Counted from the first letter of the stretch, positions 15,025 through 25,207 are shown. The stretch: DNA of 64,000 nucleotides from CAZRGZ01 sp964599775 (GCA_964599775.1 CAZRGZ010000003.1:1-64000), one strand, 5' to 3'. A program made the numbers and translations. The notes: generated from the sequence alone by a model not told the origin.

Positions 15025-18000
15025 CTAAGCAGCGAGCTCAAACTCTTCAACCTGCGGCTCGTCTACCACGGCGCCAGTTCCGACAGGAATCTTGCGGCCG
15101 ATGATCACGTTTTCCTTCAGGCCGTACAGGTTATCAACCCGGCCACTAGTGGCGGCATTGATAAGCACGCGGGTAGTATCCTGGAACGAAGCTGCCGAGA
15201 GGAAGCTATCACTCCATATAGATACCTTAGTGATACCCAAGAGAAGTTGCGTATACTGGATCAACTCTTTGCCTTCAGCTGCCAGTTGTTCGTTTGCGGC
15301 AATCACGGCAGCTTTCGATACAATGTCGCCCGTCACGAACTCGCCATCACCTGGATCTTCTACTTGTACCCGGCTAAACATCTGGCGCACAATCACCTCA
15401 AGGTGTTTGCCGGCAATGTTCTGGCCTTGTGCAGCGTAGATTCGCAAGATCTCATTGATAATGTAGCGCTGGGTTGCTTCGATTCCCTTCAGGCGCATTA
15501 AGTCGCGAAGATTGATCGAACCATTAGTCAGCTGATCACCAGCTTCAACTGTGTCGCCATCACTCACCATTAGCTCCTTCGAGCCCGGGATATCGTAACG
15601 AACAGGTGCTTTGCTACCACTGGTGAGGATAATCTCACCATCAGCAACTTCTACCTTACCATCAAATGGTGCGACAATTGGCAGTGATTGGTCTTCGGTG
15701 CTGGCAAGCACGTCGCCCGCCTTCACATCGCTCCCCGATTTGACACGCACGGTTTGTTCGGTCACCTTGAGACGCTCTACCTTGCCCTGACTTGGGGTCA
15801 CTTGGACAACATAGTTGTTGCCTTCTTCCCATATCTGTACCGTTCCAGCAAATTCGCTCAGGAAGGCTTCACCCTTTGGCGTGCGAGCTTCAAACAGCTC
15901 ATCAACACGCGGCAGACCAGTAGTCACGTCGCCACCACTCTTTGAGCCAGCGTCGTGCTTGGTGTCAAGCGTTAGCTGCGTACCTGGCTCACCCACAGAT
16001 TGCGCCGCAATCACCCCAACGGGTTGCGCAACGTTAATGAGCTTACCAGTAGCCATATCAAGACCGTAACTCTTTTGTGGAATACCCTTAAGGTTGCTGG
16101 TTGAAAGTACGCTCATGATCTTCACGCTATCAATCTTCTCGTCCAGCTGAATAGCATCGGCCAGTTCGCGCGTTATCAAGTCACCGCGCTTGAGGTAGCC
16201 TGGCACTTCATCAGCTGCATACCGACCCACAATACGCTCACTGAGCTCAATCATGGTGTCTTCGCTTTCTGAACGGTAGATAGTAAAGCCTGGATCAGAT
16301 TCATCATCTGCTACGGTGAAGATATCCTGACTCACATCGACGAGACGTCGAGTAAGGTATCCAGAGTCAGCCGTCTTCAATGCCGTGTCGATCAGACCCT
16401 TACGCGAACCACGCGTAGCCACGAAGGCCTCAAGCGGACTTAGACCTTCTTTAAAGCTTGAACGAATTGGCAGCTCGATAGCACGGTTGGTCGCGTCAGT
16501 CATCACACCAACCATAGCACTTGCTAGCTTTACGTTGCTAATGCTTCCACGTGCACCCGAGTTCACCATTATGCTCACCCCAGTGTCAGTGCTGTCTAGC
16601 TTGCTTTGTAGGATTTCAGTCGTCTTGCTGTCCACCTGACGCCAGTTTTGCACCGTTAGGTTGTAGCGTTCTTCATCAGTAATCAACCCTTGCTCGAACT
16701 GTTCAGAAATCAATGCAGCACGCTCATCACCTTCTGCAATGAGGGATTCCATTTCTGGTACGTCGAAGTAGTCGGCCATACCGGTTGAAACAGCGGCCGC
16801 CGTTGCGTACTTCAGGGCAATATCTTTAATGTCGTCGGCAACTTTCGCGGTTGTTTCCGAGCCGTACTTATCAAAGATACGTGCCATAACAGCGTTAAGG
16901 GCTTTACGATTCATAACTTCATCTACATAACGGAAGTCGGTTGGCAATACTTCGTTAAAGTAGACCCGGCCGAGTGTCGTTAACCGCTGCTGGCCTTTCA
17001 CCTCTACACGGATAGGAGTCTGCAGCTGAATGACACCGTTTTCTTCAGCCATCATAGCTTCAGCTACGGAGCTAAAAGTCTTGATGTCGTCGGTTTGTGC
17101 GCTTGGTTTGTCGTAAGTGAGGTAGTAGCTTCCAAGTACGATGTCTTGGATAAGGTTAAGGATTGGTGTACCGTCAGCTGGCTTCAAGAGGTTATTAGTC
17201 GCACTCATGAGTTCGCGAGCTTCGGCCTGCGCTTCTTTACTGAGCGGGAGGTGAACGGCCATTTGGTCACCGTCGAAGTCAGCGTTAAACCCTTTACATA
17301 CCAATGGGTGCAGCTGGATTGCCTTACCTTCGATGAGCTTAGGCTGGAAAGCCTGGATAGAAAGTCGGTGCAATGATGGCGCTCGGTTGAGCAGCACATA
17401 TTTACCTTTAATCACTTCATCTAGGGCATCCCATACGATACTCTCACCTGCATCAATCAAACGAGTCGCCGAACGAATATTGTGTGCCTGCTCATTACGT
17501 AGCAACCATGAAATCACAAATGGCTTGAATAGCTCTAGCGCCATGGCCTTTGGCAAGCCACATTCGCTGATCTTTAGTTCCGGACCAGCGACAATCACCG
17601 AACGACCAGAATAGTCAACACGCTTACCCAGCAAGTTTTGGCGGAATCGGCCTTGCTTACCTTTGAGCATATCGCTAATTGACTTCAGTCGTCGCCGACC
17701 ACCAGCAGCGCTCACGGCACGGCCACCGCGAGCTGCACTGTTGTCGATCAAAGCGTCAACCGCTTCTTGCAGCATGCGCATTTCGTTGCGGCGAATTACT
17801 TCTGGTGCATTGAGGTCGATCAATTTCTTCAAACGGTTGTTTCGGTTGATCACACGGCGGTACAAGTCGTTAAGATCGCTCGTCGCGAAACGACCACCAG
17901 TCAGCTGGACCATTGGACGCAGGTCGGGTGGAATAACCGGCAAAACCGTCAAACATAGGCTCGATGGTTTAATGCCCGCACGACGCATACCTTCTAGTAC

Positions 18001-18834
18001 CTTTAGGCGCTTTAGGATTTTCTTTTGCCGTTGACCTTTTGCGCTCGCCGCTTCTTCGGTCAGTTCATTAATCAGCGCTTCAAGATCAATCTCATCAAGT
18101 AGCCGCTTGAGCGCTTCACCGCCCATACCCACCTTGATGATCTCTTCGTACTCTTCAGGAAGGTTTCGATAGTCGGTTTCGCTTAAGAGTGCACCTTTTG
18201 AGAGGCTTTCTAATTGTGCCTTCTTGGTGAGGAGTGTTTCGTTCAGCTCTTCGAGCTCACGCGACTGCTCGGCAGCCAACGCTTTTACATCGGCGCCCTC
18301 TTCGGCACCAGCCTGCTCGTAACGCAGTTTGATGGCTGCACGCCCTGCTTCAGCTTCGGCTTCAGCGTCCACTAGGAACTGATCGCGTTTTTCTTCATCG
18401 ACGGCAAGGATCACATAACTAGCGAAGTAAGCAACTCGCTCGATGTTGCGCACGGTCATACCCAAGAGTAATGCCATAGCACTCGGCGTACCGCGCATAA
18501 ACCAAATATGGGCAACAGGTGCCGCCAGGCCAATATGACCCATTCGTTCACGACGCACAATACTCTTGGTGACAATCTCACCGTTTTTATCAACGGCAGC
18601 TTCACGTGAACGCACGCCTTTTAGCTTGGCATCATGTGGGTTTAAGTCCTTAGTAGGACCAAAAATTCGTTCACAGAACAAGCCATCACGTTCAGGTTTT
18701 TGTGTACGATAGTTAATCGTTTCTGGCTTGAGTACTTCCCCATGACTCCATTTTAGGATGTCATCGGCACTCGCAATTGCCAGCCGCACTGCATCAAAAT
18801 CAGCAATGCCGGTGTTTGTGACGAGGCGACTCAT
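15025..18834 (-). CDS. rpoC: RNA polymerase beta-prime subunit, lacking both zinc sites
   Basis: A 1269-residue beta-prime. The catalytic NADFDGDQMAVH motif (three Mg-binding Asp) is intact, as are the RQNLLGKRVDYSGRSVIV rudder/switch region and bridge-helix segments. Unusually, the N-terminal zinc site, normally four Cys after FGPTKD, reads FGPTKDLNPHDAKLKGVR with no cysteine. The second site before YG.(N/D)LATGK reads SVLSTSNLKGIPQKSYG, again with no cysteine. The fold must be stabilised without zinc. rpoC overlaps the rpoB stop by one base. Long enough to be full length. Confidence 0.98.
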   Translation of the reverse strand: MSRLVTNTGIADFDAVRLAIASADDILKWSHGEVLKPETINYRTQKPERDGLFCERIFGPTKDLNPHDAKLKGVRSREAAVDKNGEIVTKSIVRRERMGHIGLAAPVAHIWFMRGTPSAMALLLGMTVRNIERVAYFASYVILAVDEEKRDQFLVDAEAEAEAGRAAIKLRYEQAGAEEGADVKALAAEQSRELEELNETLLTKKAQLESLSKGALLSETDYRNLPEEYEEIIKVGMGGEALKRLLDEIDLEALINELTEEAASAKGQRQKKILKRLKVLEGMRRAGIKPSSLCLTVLPVIPPDLRPMVQLTGGRFATSDLNDLYRRVINRNNRLKKLIDLNAPEVIRRNEMRMLQEAVDALIDNSAARGGRAVSAAGGRRRLKSISDMLKGKQGRFRQNLLGKRVDYSGRSVIVAGPELKISECGLPKAMALELFKPFVISWLLRNEQAHNIRSATRLIDAGESIVWDALDEVIKGKYVLLNRAPSLHRLSIQAFQPKLIEGKAIQLHPLVCKGFNADFDGDQMAVHLPLSKEAQAEARELMSATNNLLKPADGTPILNLIQDIVLGSYYLTYDKPSAQTDDIKTFSSVAEAMMAEENGVIQLQTPIRVEVKGQQRLTTLGRVYFNEVLPTDFRYVDEVMNRKALNAVMARIFDKYGSETTAKVADDIKDIALKYATAAAVSTGMADYFDVPEMESLIAEGDERAALISEQFEQGLITDEERYNLTVQNWRQVDSKTTEILQSKLDSTDTGVSIMVNSGARGSISNVKLASAMVGVMTDATNRAIELPIRSSFKEGLSPLEAFVATRGSRKGLIDTALKTADSGYLTRRLVDVSQDIFTVADDESDPGFTIYRSESEDTMIELSERIVGRYAADEVPGYLKRGDLITRELADAIQLDEKIDSVKIMSVLSTSNLKGIPQKSYGLDMATGKLINVAQPVGVIAAQSVGEPGTQLTLDTKHDAGSKSGGDVTTGLPRVDELFEARTPKGEAFLSEFAGTVQIWEEGNNYVVQVTPSQGKVERLKVTEQTVRVKSGSDVKAGDVLASTEDQSLPIVAPFDGKVEVADGEIILTSGSKAPVRYDIPGSKELMVSDGDTVEAGDQLTNGSINLRDLMRLKGIEATQRYIINEILRIYAAQGQNIAGKHLEVIVRQMFSRVQVEDPGDGEFVTGDIVSKAAVIAANEQLAAEGKELIQYTQLLLGITKVSIWSDSFLSAASFQDTTRVLINAATSGRVDNLYGLKENVIIGRKIPVGTGAVVDEPQVEEFELAA

Positions 18835-21800
18835 TACGCTACCTCCTTATTATTTTCGTCAATTTCATCAGTGTCTTGAATGGTCATGCCATCACCGAGG
18901 TCGATATCGCCATATTCATCTACCTCATCGGCGACAGTGACATCAAGCGGCTGGCTCGCTACTGCGGGCGTAGTTGCTTCATTCTGGGCTTTAGCGGCAA
19001 CGCTTTCGGCAAGCACGTTTTCGGCATCAACGATTTCGTCGTCGCTCTGGTCAAGCAGATCAACACGCAGCCCAAGTCCTTGCAGCTCTTTCACTAATAC
19101 GTTAAAGCTTTCTGGCACTTTCGGACCGGTAATTGGTTCGTCCTTGATGATTGATTCGTAAGCTTTCGCACGACCATACACATCGTCAGACTTAATGGTT
19201 AACATTTCTTGAAGTGTCGTTGCTGCACCATATGCTTCTAGTGCCCACACCTCCATTTCACCGAAACGCTGCCCACCGTTTTGCGCCTTACCACCAAGTG
19301 GCTGTTGGGTCACCATAGTGTATGGCCCGATCGAGCGTGCGTGCATCTTGTCGGCAATCATGTGGTGCAGCTTAATGATATACATATTACCCACGGCTAC
19401 TTTTTCGAGGAAAGCTTCGCCGGTACGGCCGTCAAAGAGTTGCATTTTACCATCTTCTGGCAGGCCAGCTTTCTTCAGCTCTTCAACAATTGTTTCCTCT
19501 GGCACACCGTTAAATGGCGGCGTGGCAACCTTGTAGCCAAGTGCTCGTGCGGCCATACCAAGATGGGCTTCAAATAGTTGCCCAAGGTTCATACGACTCG
19601 GCACACCCATTGGGTTAAGGAGTACGTCTATTGGCGTTCCGTCTTCGGTAAATGGCATGTCGGCTTCTGGCAGGATTCGTGCCACTACACCCTTGTTACC
19701 GTGGCGACCTGCTAACTTGTCACCCACCGAGATTTTACGCATTTGTGCCACAAAGATCTGGATCTGCATCAGCACGCCAGCTTTCAACTCGTGACCTTGC
19801 TCGCGGCTAAATACCTTCACACCTACAACTTTACCTTGCTTGCCATTGCTCATACGCTGTGAGGTGTCACGAACATCTTTGGCTTTCTCACCAAAGATAG
19901 CGCGCAGCAAGCGTTCCTCCGAACTGAGCTCTTGCTCACCCTTCGGTGTAATTTTACCAACCAGTACGTCGCCTGCCTTCACTTCAGAACCAACTTGTAC
20001 AATACCTCGCTCGTCCAGGTGGCGTAGGCTCTCTTCGCTGACGTTTGGAATATCGCGAGTCACTACCTCTGGGCCAAGCTTAGTCTCACGCACTTCTACC
20101 ATGAAGTCGTTGATGTTAATGCTCGTGAGGTCGTCTTCTTTTACAATGCGATCACTCAGGATAATCGCGTCGTCCATGTTGTAGCCACCCCATGGCATGT
20201 ACGCCACCAGAAGGTCACGGCCAAGTGCGAGCTCACCATCAGCGATAGAGGCACCTTCAAGAATAACATCACCCTTCTTGAGTTTCTGCCCGCGCTCAAC
20301 TACTACTTTTTGGTTAATACAACGGTCGTCGTTACTTTGCTGGAAGTGAACAGGATTATAGATTTTCACGCCATCTTTGTACTTAACATGAACCTCGGTC
20401 GCGTCAGCCTTCACGACTTCACCGTCAGCCTCAGCAAGTACGAGCTGGCTAGTGTTACGCGCCAAGTCCTTTTCAATACCAGTACCAACAATCGGGCTTT
20501 GTGGCTGCAATAGCGGTACGGCTTGTTTCTGCATGTTTGAACCGGTCAAAGAACGGTCAACCCGGTTTTTCTCGAGGAATGGAATGAGTGAAGCGGTGGC
20601 ACCGACGATCTGTTTCTTAGCAGCGTCCATAAAGGTCACTTCGCTTGCATCAACTTCTTCTGCCACCAAGCAGTTACGCACGCTCACACGTTCTTCAGCG
20701 AAGGTATTATCTTCGTTCAATTTATTACCAGATTCAGCAATAACCTCTACGGCTTCTTGAGCGGCATCAAGGTATACTACTTCATCGGTCACCTGGCCAT
20801 TCTTTACACGAAGATATGGGGTCTCGATAAAGCCATACTCGTTTACCTTCGCATAGTTGGCGAGGTTGAGCACCAAACCAATGTTGGCACCTTCTGGTGT
20901 TTCGACGGTACAAATACGACCATAGTGACTTGGGTGAACATCACGTACCTCTAGGCCAGCACGTTCACGGCTCAAGCCGCCAGGTCCCATAGAGTTCAAG
21001 CGCCGCTTGTGCGCGAGCTCAGACATTGGGTTGGTCTGGTCCATGAATTGACTCAACTGCGAGCTGGCAAAGAATTCACGTACTGCAGCCACCACAGGGC
21101 GAGCATTGATAAGTTGCCCAGGAGTGACTGATTCAATATCAGTCATACTCATGCGGTCCATAGCATTTCGCTGCATACGAAGCATACCAATACGGAACTG
21201 GCGAGACACCAATTCGCCCACGAATTTCACACGGCGGTTATGCAGTGCATCGATATCGTCTGGCGCTTCTTGCGTGTTGTTCAGGCGGATGATTTCTTTA
21301 ATAATTGCCACGAGGTCTTCCATGCGCATAACACGGTTTTCTGTCGTGTTAGGCACGTCTAGGCTAAGGCGTTGGTTAATCTTGTAGCGGCCAACCCTAC
21401 TAAAATCAAAGCGCTTGAAATCGAAGAACATGCGCTCAATCATACTACGCGCGTTATCAACCGTGGCCAAATCACCTGGGCGCAAACGGCGGTAGACTTC
21501 AATCAGTGCTTCATTGGTGCCTTTTGCGGCGTCTTTTTCTAATGTTGTTTCAATGTATTTTATGTCGCCGGTATCAACTTCTTTAAAAAGGTCTTTGATG
21601 GCGGTAGTCGTTGGGTAGCCTAATGCTCGTAAAAGCGTGGTGACAGGGATTTTGCGGCGGCGGTCAATCTTTACATAAATGGCGCCATTAGTAGCGGTTT
21701 CGAATTCTAGCCATGCACCCCGGCCTGGAATAAGTTTGGCTCCATAAAAATTACGTAGACCATTCGTATCAGCAGTAAAGAATACCCCTGCGCTACGGAT

Positions 21801-22205
21801 AAGCTGGCTCACTACCACACGCTCAGTGCCGTTAATTACGAAAGTACCCCGCTCAGTCATCCACGGGTAGTCACCAAGGTAAATTTCTTGCTCTTTTACC
21901 TCACCAGTAACCTTATTCGTTAGCTCAACCGTGGCACGGAGTGGTGCTTCAAAACTGGCATTGTTTTCGCGGGCTTGAGCTTCTGATTCTTTTGGTTCAA
22001 GGAACTTATAGTCTTTAAAACGTAATTTTAGTTTTTGACCAGTATAGTCTTCAATCGGATTGATTTCTGCAAAAATCTCACTCAACCCAGTCTCTACGAA
22101 GTTTTTCCACGAATCGATCTGGTGAGCGATGAGGTTCGGCAGTGGCAACGCGGTATCTTCCGACGTAAAATACCGACGCACTGCTGGCTTGCTAGCTTTC
22201 GCCAT
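18834..22205 (-). CDS. rpoB: RNA polymerase beta subunit
   Basis: About 1123 residues. Expected beta blocks are present: the fork/rifampicin region SQFMDQTNPMSELAHKRRLNSMGPGGLSRERAGLEVRDVHPSHYGRICTVETPEGANIGL, the KGEQELSSEERLLRAIFGEKA region, and the C-terminal GGKAQNGGQRFGEMEVWALEAYGA clamp. The rif-site residues look wild type (D of MDQTN, H of AHKRR, S of RRLNSMG). An acidic C-terminal tail follows. The ATG at 22205 is preferred to the in-frame GTG two codons earlier because it is better spaced from AAGGAG. Confidence 0.98.
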   Translation of the reverse strand: MAKASKPAVRRYFTSEDTALPLPNLIAHQIDSWKNFVETGLSEIFAEINPIEDYTGQKLKLRFKDYKFLEPKESEAQARENNASFEAPLRATVELTNKVTGEVKEQEIYLGDYPWMTERGTFVINGTERVVVSQLIRSAGVFFTADTNGLRNFYGAKLIPGRGAWLEFETATNGAIYVKIDRRRKIPVTTLLRALGYPTTTAIKDLFKEVDTGDIKYIETTLEKDAAKGTNEALIEVYRRLRPGDLATVDNARSMIERMFFDFKRFDFSRVGRYKINQRLSLDVPNTTENRVMRMEDLVAIIKEIIRLNNTQEAPDDIDALHNRRVKFVGELVSRQFRIGMLRMQRNAMDRMSMTDIESVTPGQLINARPVVAAVREFFASSQLSQFMDQTNPMSELAHKRRLNSMGPGGLSRERAGLEVRDVHPSHYGRICTVETPEGANIGLVLNLANYAKVNEYGFIETPYLRVKNGQVTDEVVYLDAAQEAVEVIAESGNKLNEDNTFAEERVSVRNCLVAEEVDASEVTFMDAAKKQIVGATASLIPFLEKNRVDRSLTGSNMQKQAVPLLQPQSPIVGTGIEKDLARNTSQLVLAEADGEVVKADATEVHVKYKDGVKIYNPVHFQQSNDDRCINQKVVVERGQKLKKGDVILEGASIADGELALGRDLLVAYMPWGGYNMDDAIILSDRIVKEDDLTSININDFMVEVRETKLGPEVVTRDIPNVSEESLRHLDERGIVQVGSEVKAGDVLVGKITPKGEQELSSEERLLRAIFGEKAKDVRDTSQRMSNGKQGKVVGVKVFSREQGHELKAGVLMQIQIFVAQMRKISVGDKLAGRHGNKGVVARILPEADMPFTEDGTPIDVLLNPMGVPSRMNLGQLFEAHLGMAARALGYKVATPPFNGVPEETIVEELKKAGLPEDGKMQLFDGRTGEAFLEKVAVGNMYIIKLHHMIADKMHARSIGPYTMVTQQPLGGKAQNGGQRFGEMEVWALEAYGAATTLQEMLTIKSDDVYGRAKAYESIIKDEPITGPKVPESFNVLVKELQGLGLRVDLLDQSDDEIVDAENVLAESVAAKAQNEATTPAVASQPLDVTVADEVDEYGDIDLGDGMTIQDTDEIDENNKEVA

Positions 22206-22439
22206 GAACACACGTCTCCTTGTTGTTAATCACACCCTAGTACCAAAATCCCACCGCAGGTTTTTGTATACCATAAGTGTGGTCGTTATTGAATCGGCGC
22301 CGAAGATTCACTAAGTGTGGGCGAATATTCCAGGTGCCACCCTTAAGGAATAGACGCTCGTACCCAACTTACACTACTTCTTGATACCCATTGTGCTACA
22401 CTGTGGGCAAGAAGTCAAGAGGAAATGCCTCGGCAGCTA

Positions 22440-23027
22440 TTATGCGTGCTTTATCACTTCGTCGGCAATGCCGTATTCTACTGCTTCTTTCGCACTCAAC
22501 CAGTAATCACGTTCCATATCATTTTTAATTTTGGCGAGTTTTTGGCCGGTATTTTTAGCGAGAATACTTGCCGTCATTTCTTTAACCTTCAAGCTTTCTT
22601 TAAGGTCAATCTCCATATCTGTCACCTTACCTTGCGTCCCAGATGATGGTTGGTGGATCATAACTGTAGAGTGTGGTAATAGCGAACGCTTACCCTTTGT
22701 GCCTGAACTCAGCAAAAACGCACCCATGCTTGCCTGCAGCCCAATACCAATTGTTTGGATATCTGGCTTGATGTACTGCATTGTGTCGTAAATCGCCATA
22801 CCGTCGTACACGCTACCACCAGGGCTATTGATATAGAACTTAATATCGCTGGTGGGATCTTCGTGTGCAAGATGGAGTAATTGCGCTACTACCAAGTTTG
22901 CGGTTTGTTCATTCACCTGTTCGCCTAAAAAAACGACGCGTTCTTTTAAAAGTCGACTGTAAATATCAAAGGCGCGTTCACCTTGTGGTGATTGTTCGAT
23001 AACGGTGGGGACGAGATAACTATTCAT
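22440..23027 (-). CDS. clpP: ATP-dependent Clp protease proteolytic subunit
   Basis: A 195-residue ClpP. Catalytic Ser is in GLQASMGAFLLSSG, His in LLPHSTVMIHQPSSG, and Asp in the C-terminal NDMERDYWLSAKEAVEYGIADEV. The N-terminus MNSYLVPTVIEQSPQGERAFDIYSRLL is the normal family start. It forms the barrel that degrades substrates unfolded by ClpC, whose gene at 40-42.5 kb carries the matching LGF docking loop. A CIRCE operator overlaps its promoter, and the -10 box ends 6 nt before the ATG with no Shine-Dalgarno, so the mRNA is probably leaderless. Confidence 0.98.
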   Translation of the reverse strand: MNSYLVPTVIEQSPQGERAFDIYSRLLKERVVFLGEQVNEQTANLVVAQLLHLAHEDPTSDIKFYINSPGGSVYDGMAIYDTMQYIKPDIQTIGIGLQASMGAFLLSSGTKGKRSLLPHSTVMIHQPSSGTQGKVTDMEIDLKESLKVKEMTASILAKNTGQKLAKIKNDMERDYWLSAKEAVEYGIADEVIKHA

Positions 23028-23033
23028 GTTCTT

Positions 23034-23063
23034 AGTATAACAAATATTTAGCACTCGTGACAA
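23034..23063 (-). promoter_or_regulatory. clpP promoter, predicted leaderless
   Basis: Minus strand: -35 TTGTCA (23058-23063) and -10 TATACT (23034-23039) with an 18-nt spacer. The start codon lies 6 nt after the -10, so transcription should begin at or next to the A of the ATG. Confidence 0.7.
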
Positions 23064-23074
23064 TAGAGTGCTAA
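23048..23074. promoter_or_regulatory. CIRCE operator (HrcA site) upstream of clpP
   Basis: Exact CIRCE consensus: TTAGCACTC (23048-23056), 9-nt spacer, GAGTGCTAA (23066-23074). It covers the -35 of clpP, so HrcA binding would block it. It also lies just upstream of the divergent gene at 23141, whose -35 starts at 23082. Confidence 0.95.
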
Positions 23075-23081
23075 ATAAAAA

Positions 23082-23109
23082 TTGCGCTTTTCATACGTCA
23101 TGGTATAAT
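23082..23109 (+). promoter_or_regulatory. Promoter of the GC-rich gene at 23141
   Basis: TTGCGC (23082-23087), 16-nt spacer, TATAAT (23104-23109). Transcription would start near 23116, leaving a ~25-nt leader with GAAGGAAG before a TTG start. Confidence 0.6.
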
Positions 23110-23140
23110 ATGTATCAGCCACTCGAAGGAAGGAAGTACA

Positions 23141-23722
23141 TTGGACGAGACAACTCGCCAGCGACTGGAGGAGCACCTCCGGGCAGTCAACGAGATCGTC
23201 ACAGCGGACCTGAACGACCCCCATGGGTCCGATGCAACAAAGCTGGTCCTGGAGAACCTGCCGGAGGAGGTGTACCGCGAGCTGGGGTTCCAGCAGCAGC
23301 GGTACTACCGCAACCACGCAACACGCATGGGCAGTCTGCTCTTCACGAGTACGCTGCCTGCTGATCGTGCAAGCGTCTTCACCCTGCTGGCCAAGAGTCT
23401 TCTACAGGCCATCGCTAGTGGAGATGAAGTCCAAATCCGCTGGGGCTGGCGGATGCTCAAGGGCTTCGCCTACTCGAGCAGCAGGCCCGCCACGGACGGT
23501 TCCTACGACTCCGGCATCGTCGACGAGTCCACGATCGCCCTGGTCGCGTTCGCCCTCGAAAGAGGGCTACATGCCCTGAAGCAGGCGCAAAGCAACAAGA
23601 CGCCATCCGGGCAGCGCAGCCCTCACCCCGCGGACGAGCTGCCGACTGAGCAGCTCATCACCGAACTGCACGAGTGGTTCGAAAAGATGCGCAAGGAGAC
23701 CGAAACCGACCTGGCGCTCTGA
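23141..23722 (+). CDS. GC-rich orphan gene of unknown function
   Basis: 193 residues, not recognised. It starts with TTG after a clear AAGGAAG site. The protein is mainly helical, soluble and acidic at both ends (MDETTRQRLEEHLRAVNEI; EKMRKETETDLAL). The middle (residues ~60-135) holds an Arg/Trp-rich stretch, EVQIRWGWRMLKGFAY, then a polar Ser/Pro linker. Codon choice (CTG, GTC, ATC, GCC dominant) is sharply richer in G/C than in clpP or tig on either side. It is a single-gene unit between convergent tig and divergent clpP. Possibly transferred. Confidence 0.8.
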   Translation: MDETTRQRLEEHLRAVNEIVTADLNDPHGSDATKLVLENLPEEVYRELGFQQQRYYRNHATRMGSLLFTSTLPADRASVFTLLAKSLLQAIASGDEVQIRWGWRMLKGFAYSSSRPATDGSYDSGIVDESTIALVAFALERGLHALKQAQSNKTPSGQRSPHPADELPTEQLITELHEWFEKMRKETETDLAL

Positions 23723-23755
23723 CTCCCCGACCCCGTCGAGCAGGAAACTCGCAAA

Positions 23756-25036
23756 CTATGCGTTTGCTGCCATCAATGCATCGAGCGTCTTCTCGGTCAT
23801 CAATCGGTTGCCAATATCGCGGCGTGCTTCAGGTGTTTGCAACTGCGCTTGCATATTTTTATCTGGGTATTGTTGCACCATTTGCTGGAGACGCTCTTCA
23901 ACTTGAGCATCGCTTACTTCAATCTTCAGCAACTTACTAAGCTCAGCCAAAGCAAGACCAATCTGTACGCGCATTGTCGCTGCGTCTTTGAGCTCTTTTT
24001 CTTTCCATTCGTCGCGGGTCAGATTTTGATCTTCAAGGTATTGCTCAAGCGTCATACCCCGATACATCAAGTTCTGCACCGTATCCTGTTCGATGCTTCG
24101 CATTTGATCTTCGATTAACACTTGCGGCACAGGGATTTCGCTCACCTCAATCAGTTTCTTGGCAAGATCATCTTTCAATTTTTCATCCCGTTGGCGTTCT
24201 TTTTGCGCCTTAAGCTCGCTTTTGATGTCGCTTTTCAGCTGTTCGACAGATTCAAATGGCCCGCATTTCTTTGCAAACTCATCATCAACTTTTGGTAACT
24301 TCACTTCATTCACGGATTTAACGGTCACAGTGAATACTACCTTCGCGCCCGCCAAATGAGCCGCGTGGTATTCCTTGGGAAAAGTAAGAGGTAAGTCGAA
24401 TGTCTCACCAGCCTTCTTACCTACAATACCTTCTTCAAAGCCGGGAATGAAATTATTGCTACCGAGCGTGAGCGGGTAATCATTGCCAGTCGCACCTGCA
24501 ACATCTTGCCCTTTTTCATCTTTGCCTACAAAATCAATCACGACTTCGTCTTTTAGCTTAGCCGGGCGCTCCACCTCAACCTTTTCAGCAAAACCAGCAC
24601 GCATACGCTCGATAACTTCATTAACCTCTTTAGCCGTGACGCTGACTTTGTCGACTGCTACCTTCAAGTTCTTGTAGTCACCCAATTTAACGGCTGGTAA
24701 AACTTCGACTTCCGCAGTAAATTCAAGCTCTTTGCCAGGCTCATATTTCTTTACATCCACTTCAGGACGGTCAAGCGGTTGCAGCTTGGCCTCAGTGAAA
24801 GACTGCACCACGCCTTGGTTGAGTGCACGCTCAACGAGCTCAGCATTTAGCAATTCTGGATTTATGTGCTTTTCAGCAATGTTTGTTGGTACTTTCCCTT
24901 TACGAAACCCAGCAACTTTTACTTCCTGAGCAAGCTTTGCCAGGGCATTTTGCTTTGCAGTTTCTAGTTCTTCAGCGCCAAGTGTGACGGTCACCTGGAC
25001 TTTGGTGTCAGATAAATTGTTTATAGTATACTTCAT
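23756..25036 (-). CDS. tig: Trigger factor chaperone
   Basis: 426 residues with all three domains. The N-terminal ribosome-binding domain carries the VAGFRKGKVP signature (residues ~41-50, GFRxGKxP), which docks on L23. The PPIase (FKBP-like) domain spans about residues 150-240 (KDEVVIDFVGKDEKG, LGSNNFIPGFEEGIVGKKAGE). The helical C-terminal chaperone domain follows. A TACACT lies 8 nt before the ATG with no clear Shine-Dalgarno, suggesting a leaderless or very short-leader mRNA. Confidence 0.97.
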   Translation of the reverse strand: MKYTINNLSDTKVQVTVTLGAEELETAKQNALAKLAQEVKVAGFRKGKVPTNIAEKHINPELLNAELVERALNQGVVQSFTEAKLQPLDRPEVDVKKYEPGKELEFTAEVEVLPAVKLGDYKNLKVAVDKVSVTAKEVNEVIERMRAGFAEKVEVERPAKLKDEVVIDFVGKDEKGQDVAGATGNDYPLTLGSNNFIPGFEEGIVGKKAGETFDLPLTFPKEYHAAHLAGAKVVFTVTVKSVNEVKLPKVDDEFAKKCGPFESVEQLKSDIKSELKAQKERQRDEKLKDDLAKKLIEVSEIPVPQVLIEDQMRSIEQDTVQNLMYRGMTLEQYLEDQNLTRDEWKEKELKDAATMRVQIGLALAELSKLLKIEVSDAQVEERLQQMVQQYPDKNMQAQLQTPEARRDIGNRLMTEKTLDALMAANA

Positions 25037-25085
25037 AAGGTCTTAGTGTAACAGATATACGTACGCTTGGCGAGTCTAAAAACTC

Positions 25086-25202
25086 AATCCCATAACCCAC
25101 CACCGGGGGTGGCACCCGGCGGGGCAGCACCCAAAAATATTTTTACTTTAGTAAAAAATTTTTAGGGGCGGACCGGGTGACAGGACCCCAGGGGTGGGGT
25201 TG
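25086..25202. repeat. Large imperfect palindromic element, copy 1
   Basis: A ~117-bp GC-rich element between hisS and tig. Its left 27 bp recur with one mismatch at 52360-52386. It contains CCACC/GGTGG and CACCCGG/CCGGGTG arms flanking an AT-rich hairpin (TTTTTACT at 25140-25147 with AGTAAAAA at 25150-25157). The whole folds as one long hairpin. It lies 5 nt after the hisS stop codon and may serve as its terminator or as a mobile repeat. Confidence 0.6.
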
Positions 25203-25207
25203 GCAAG

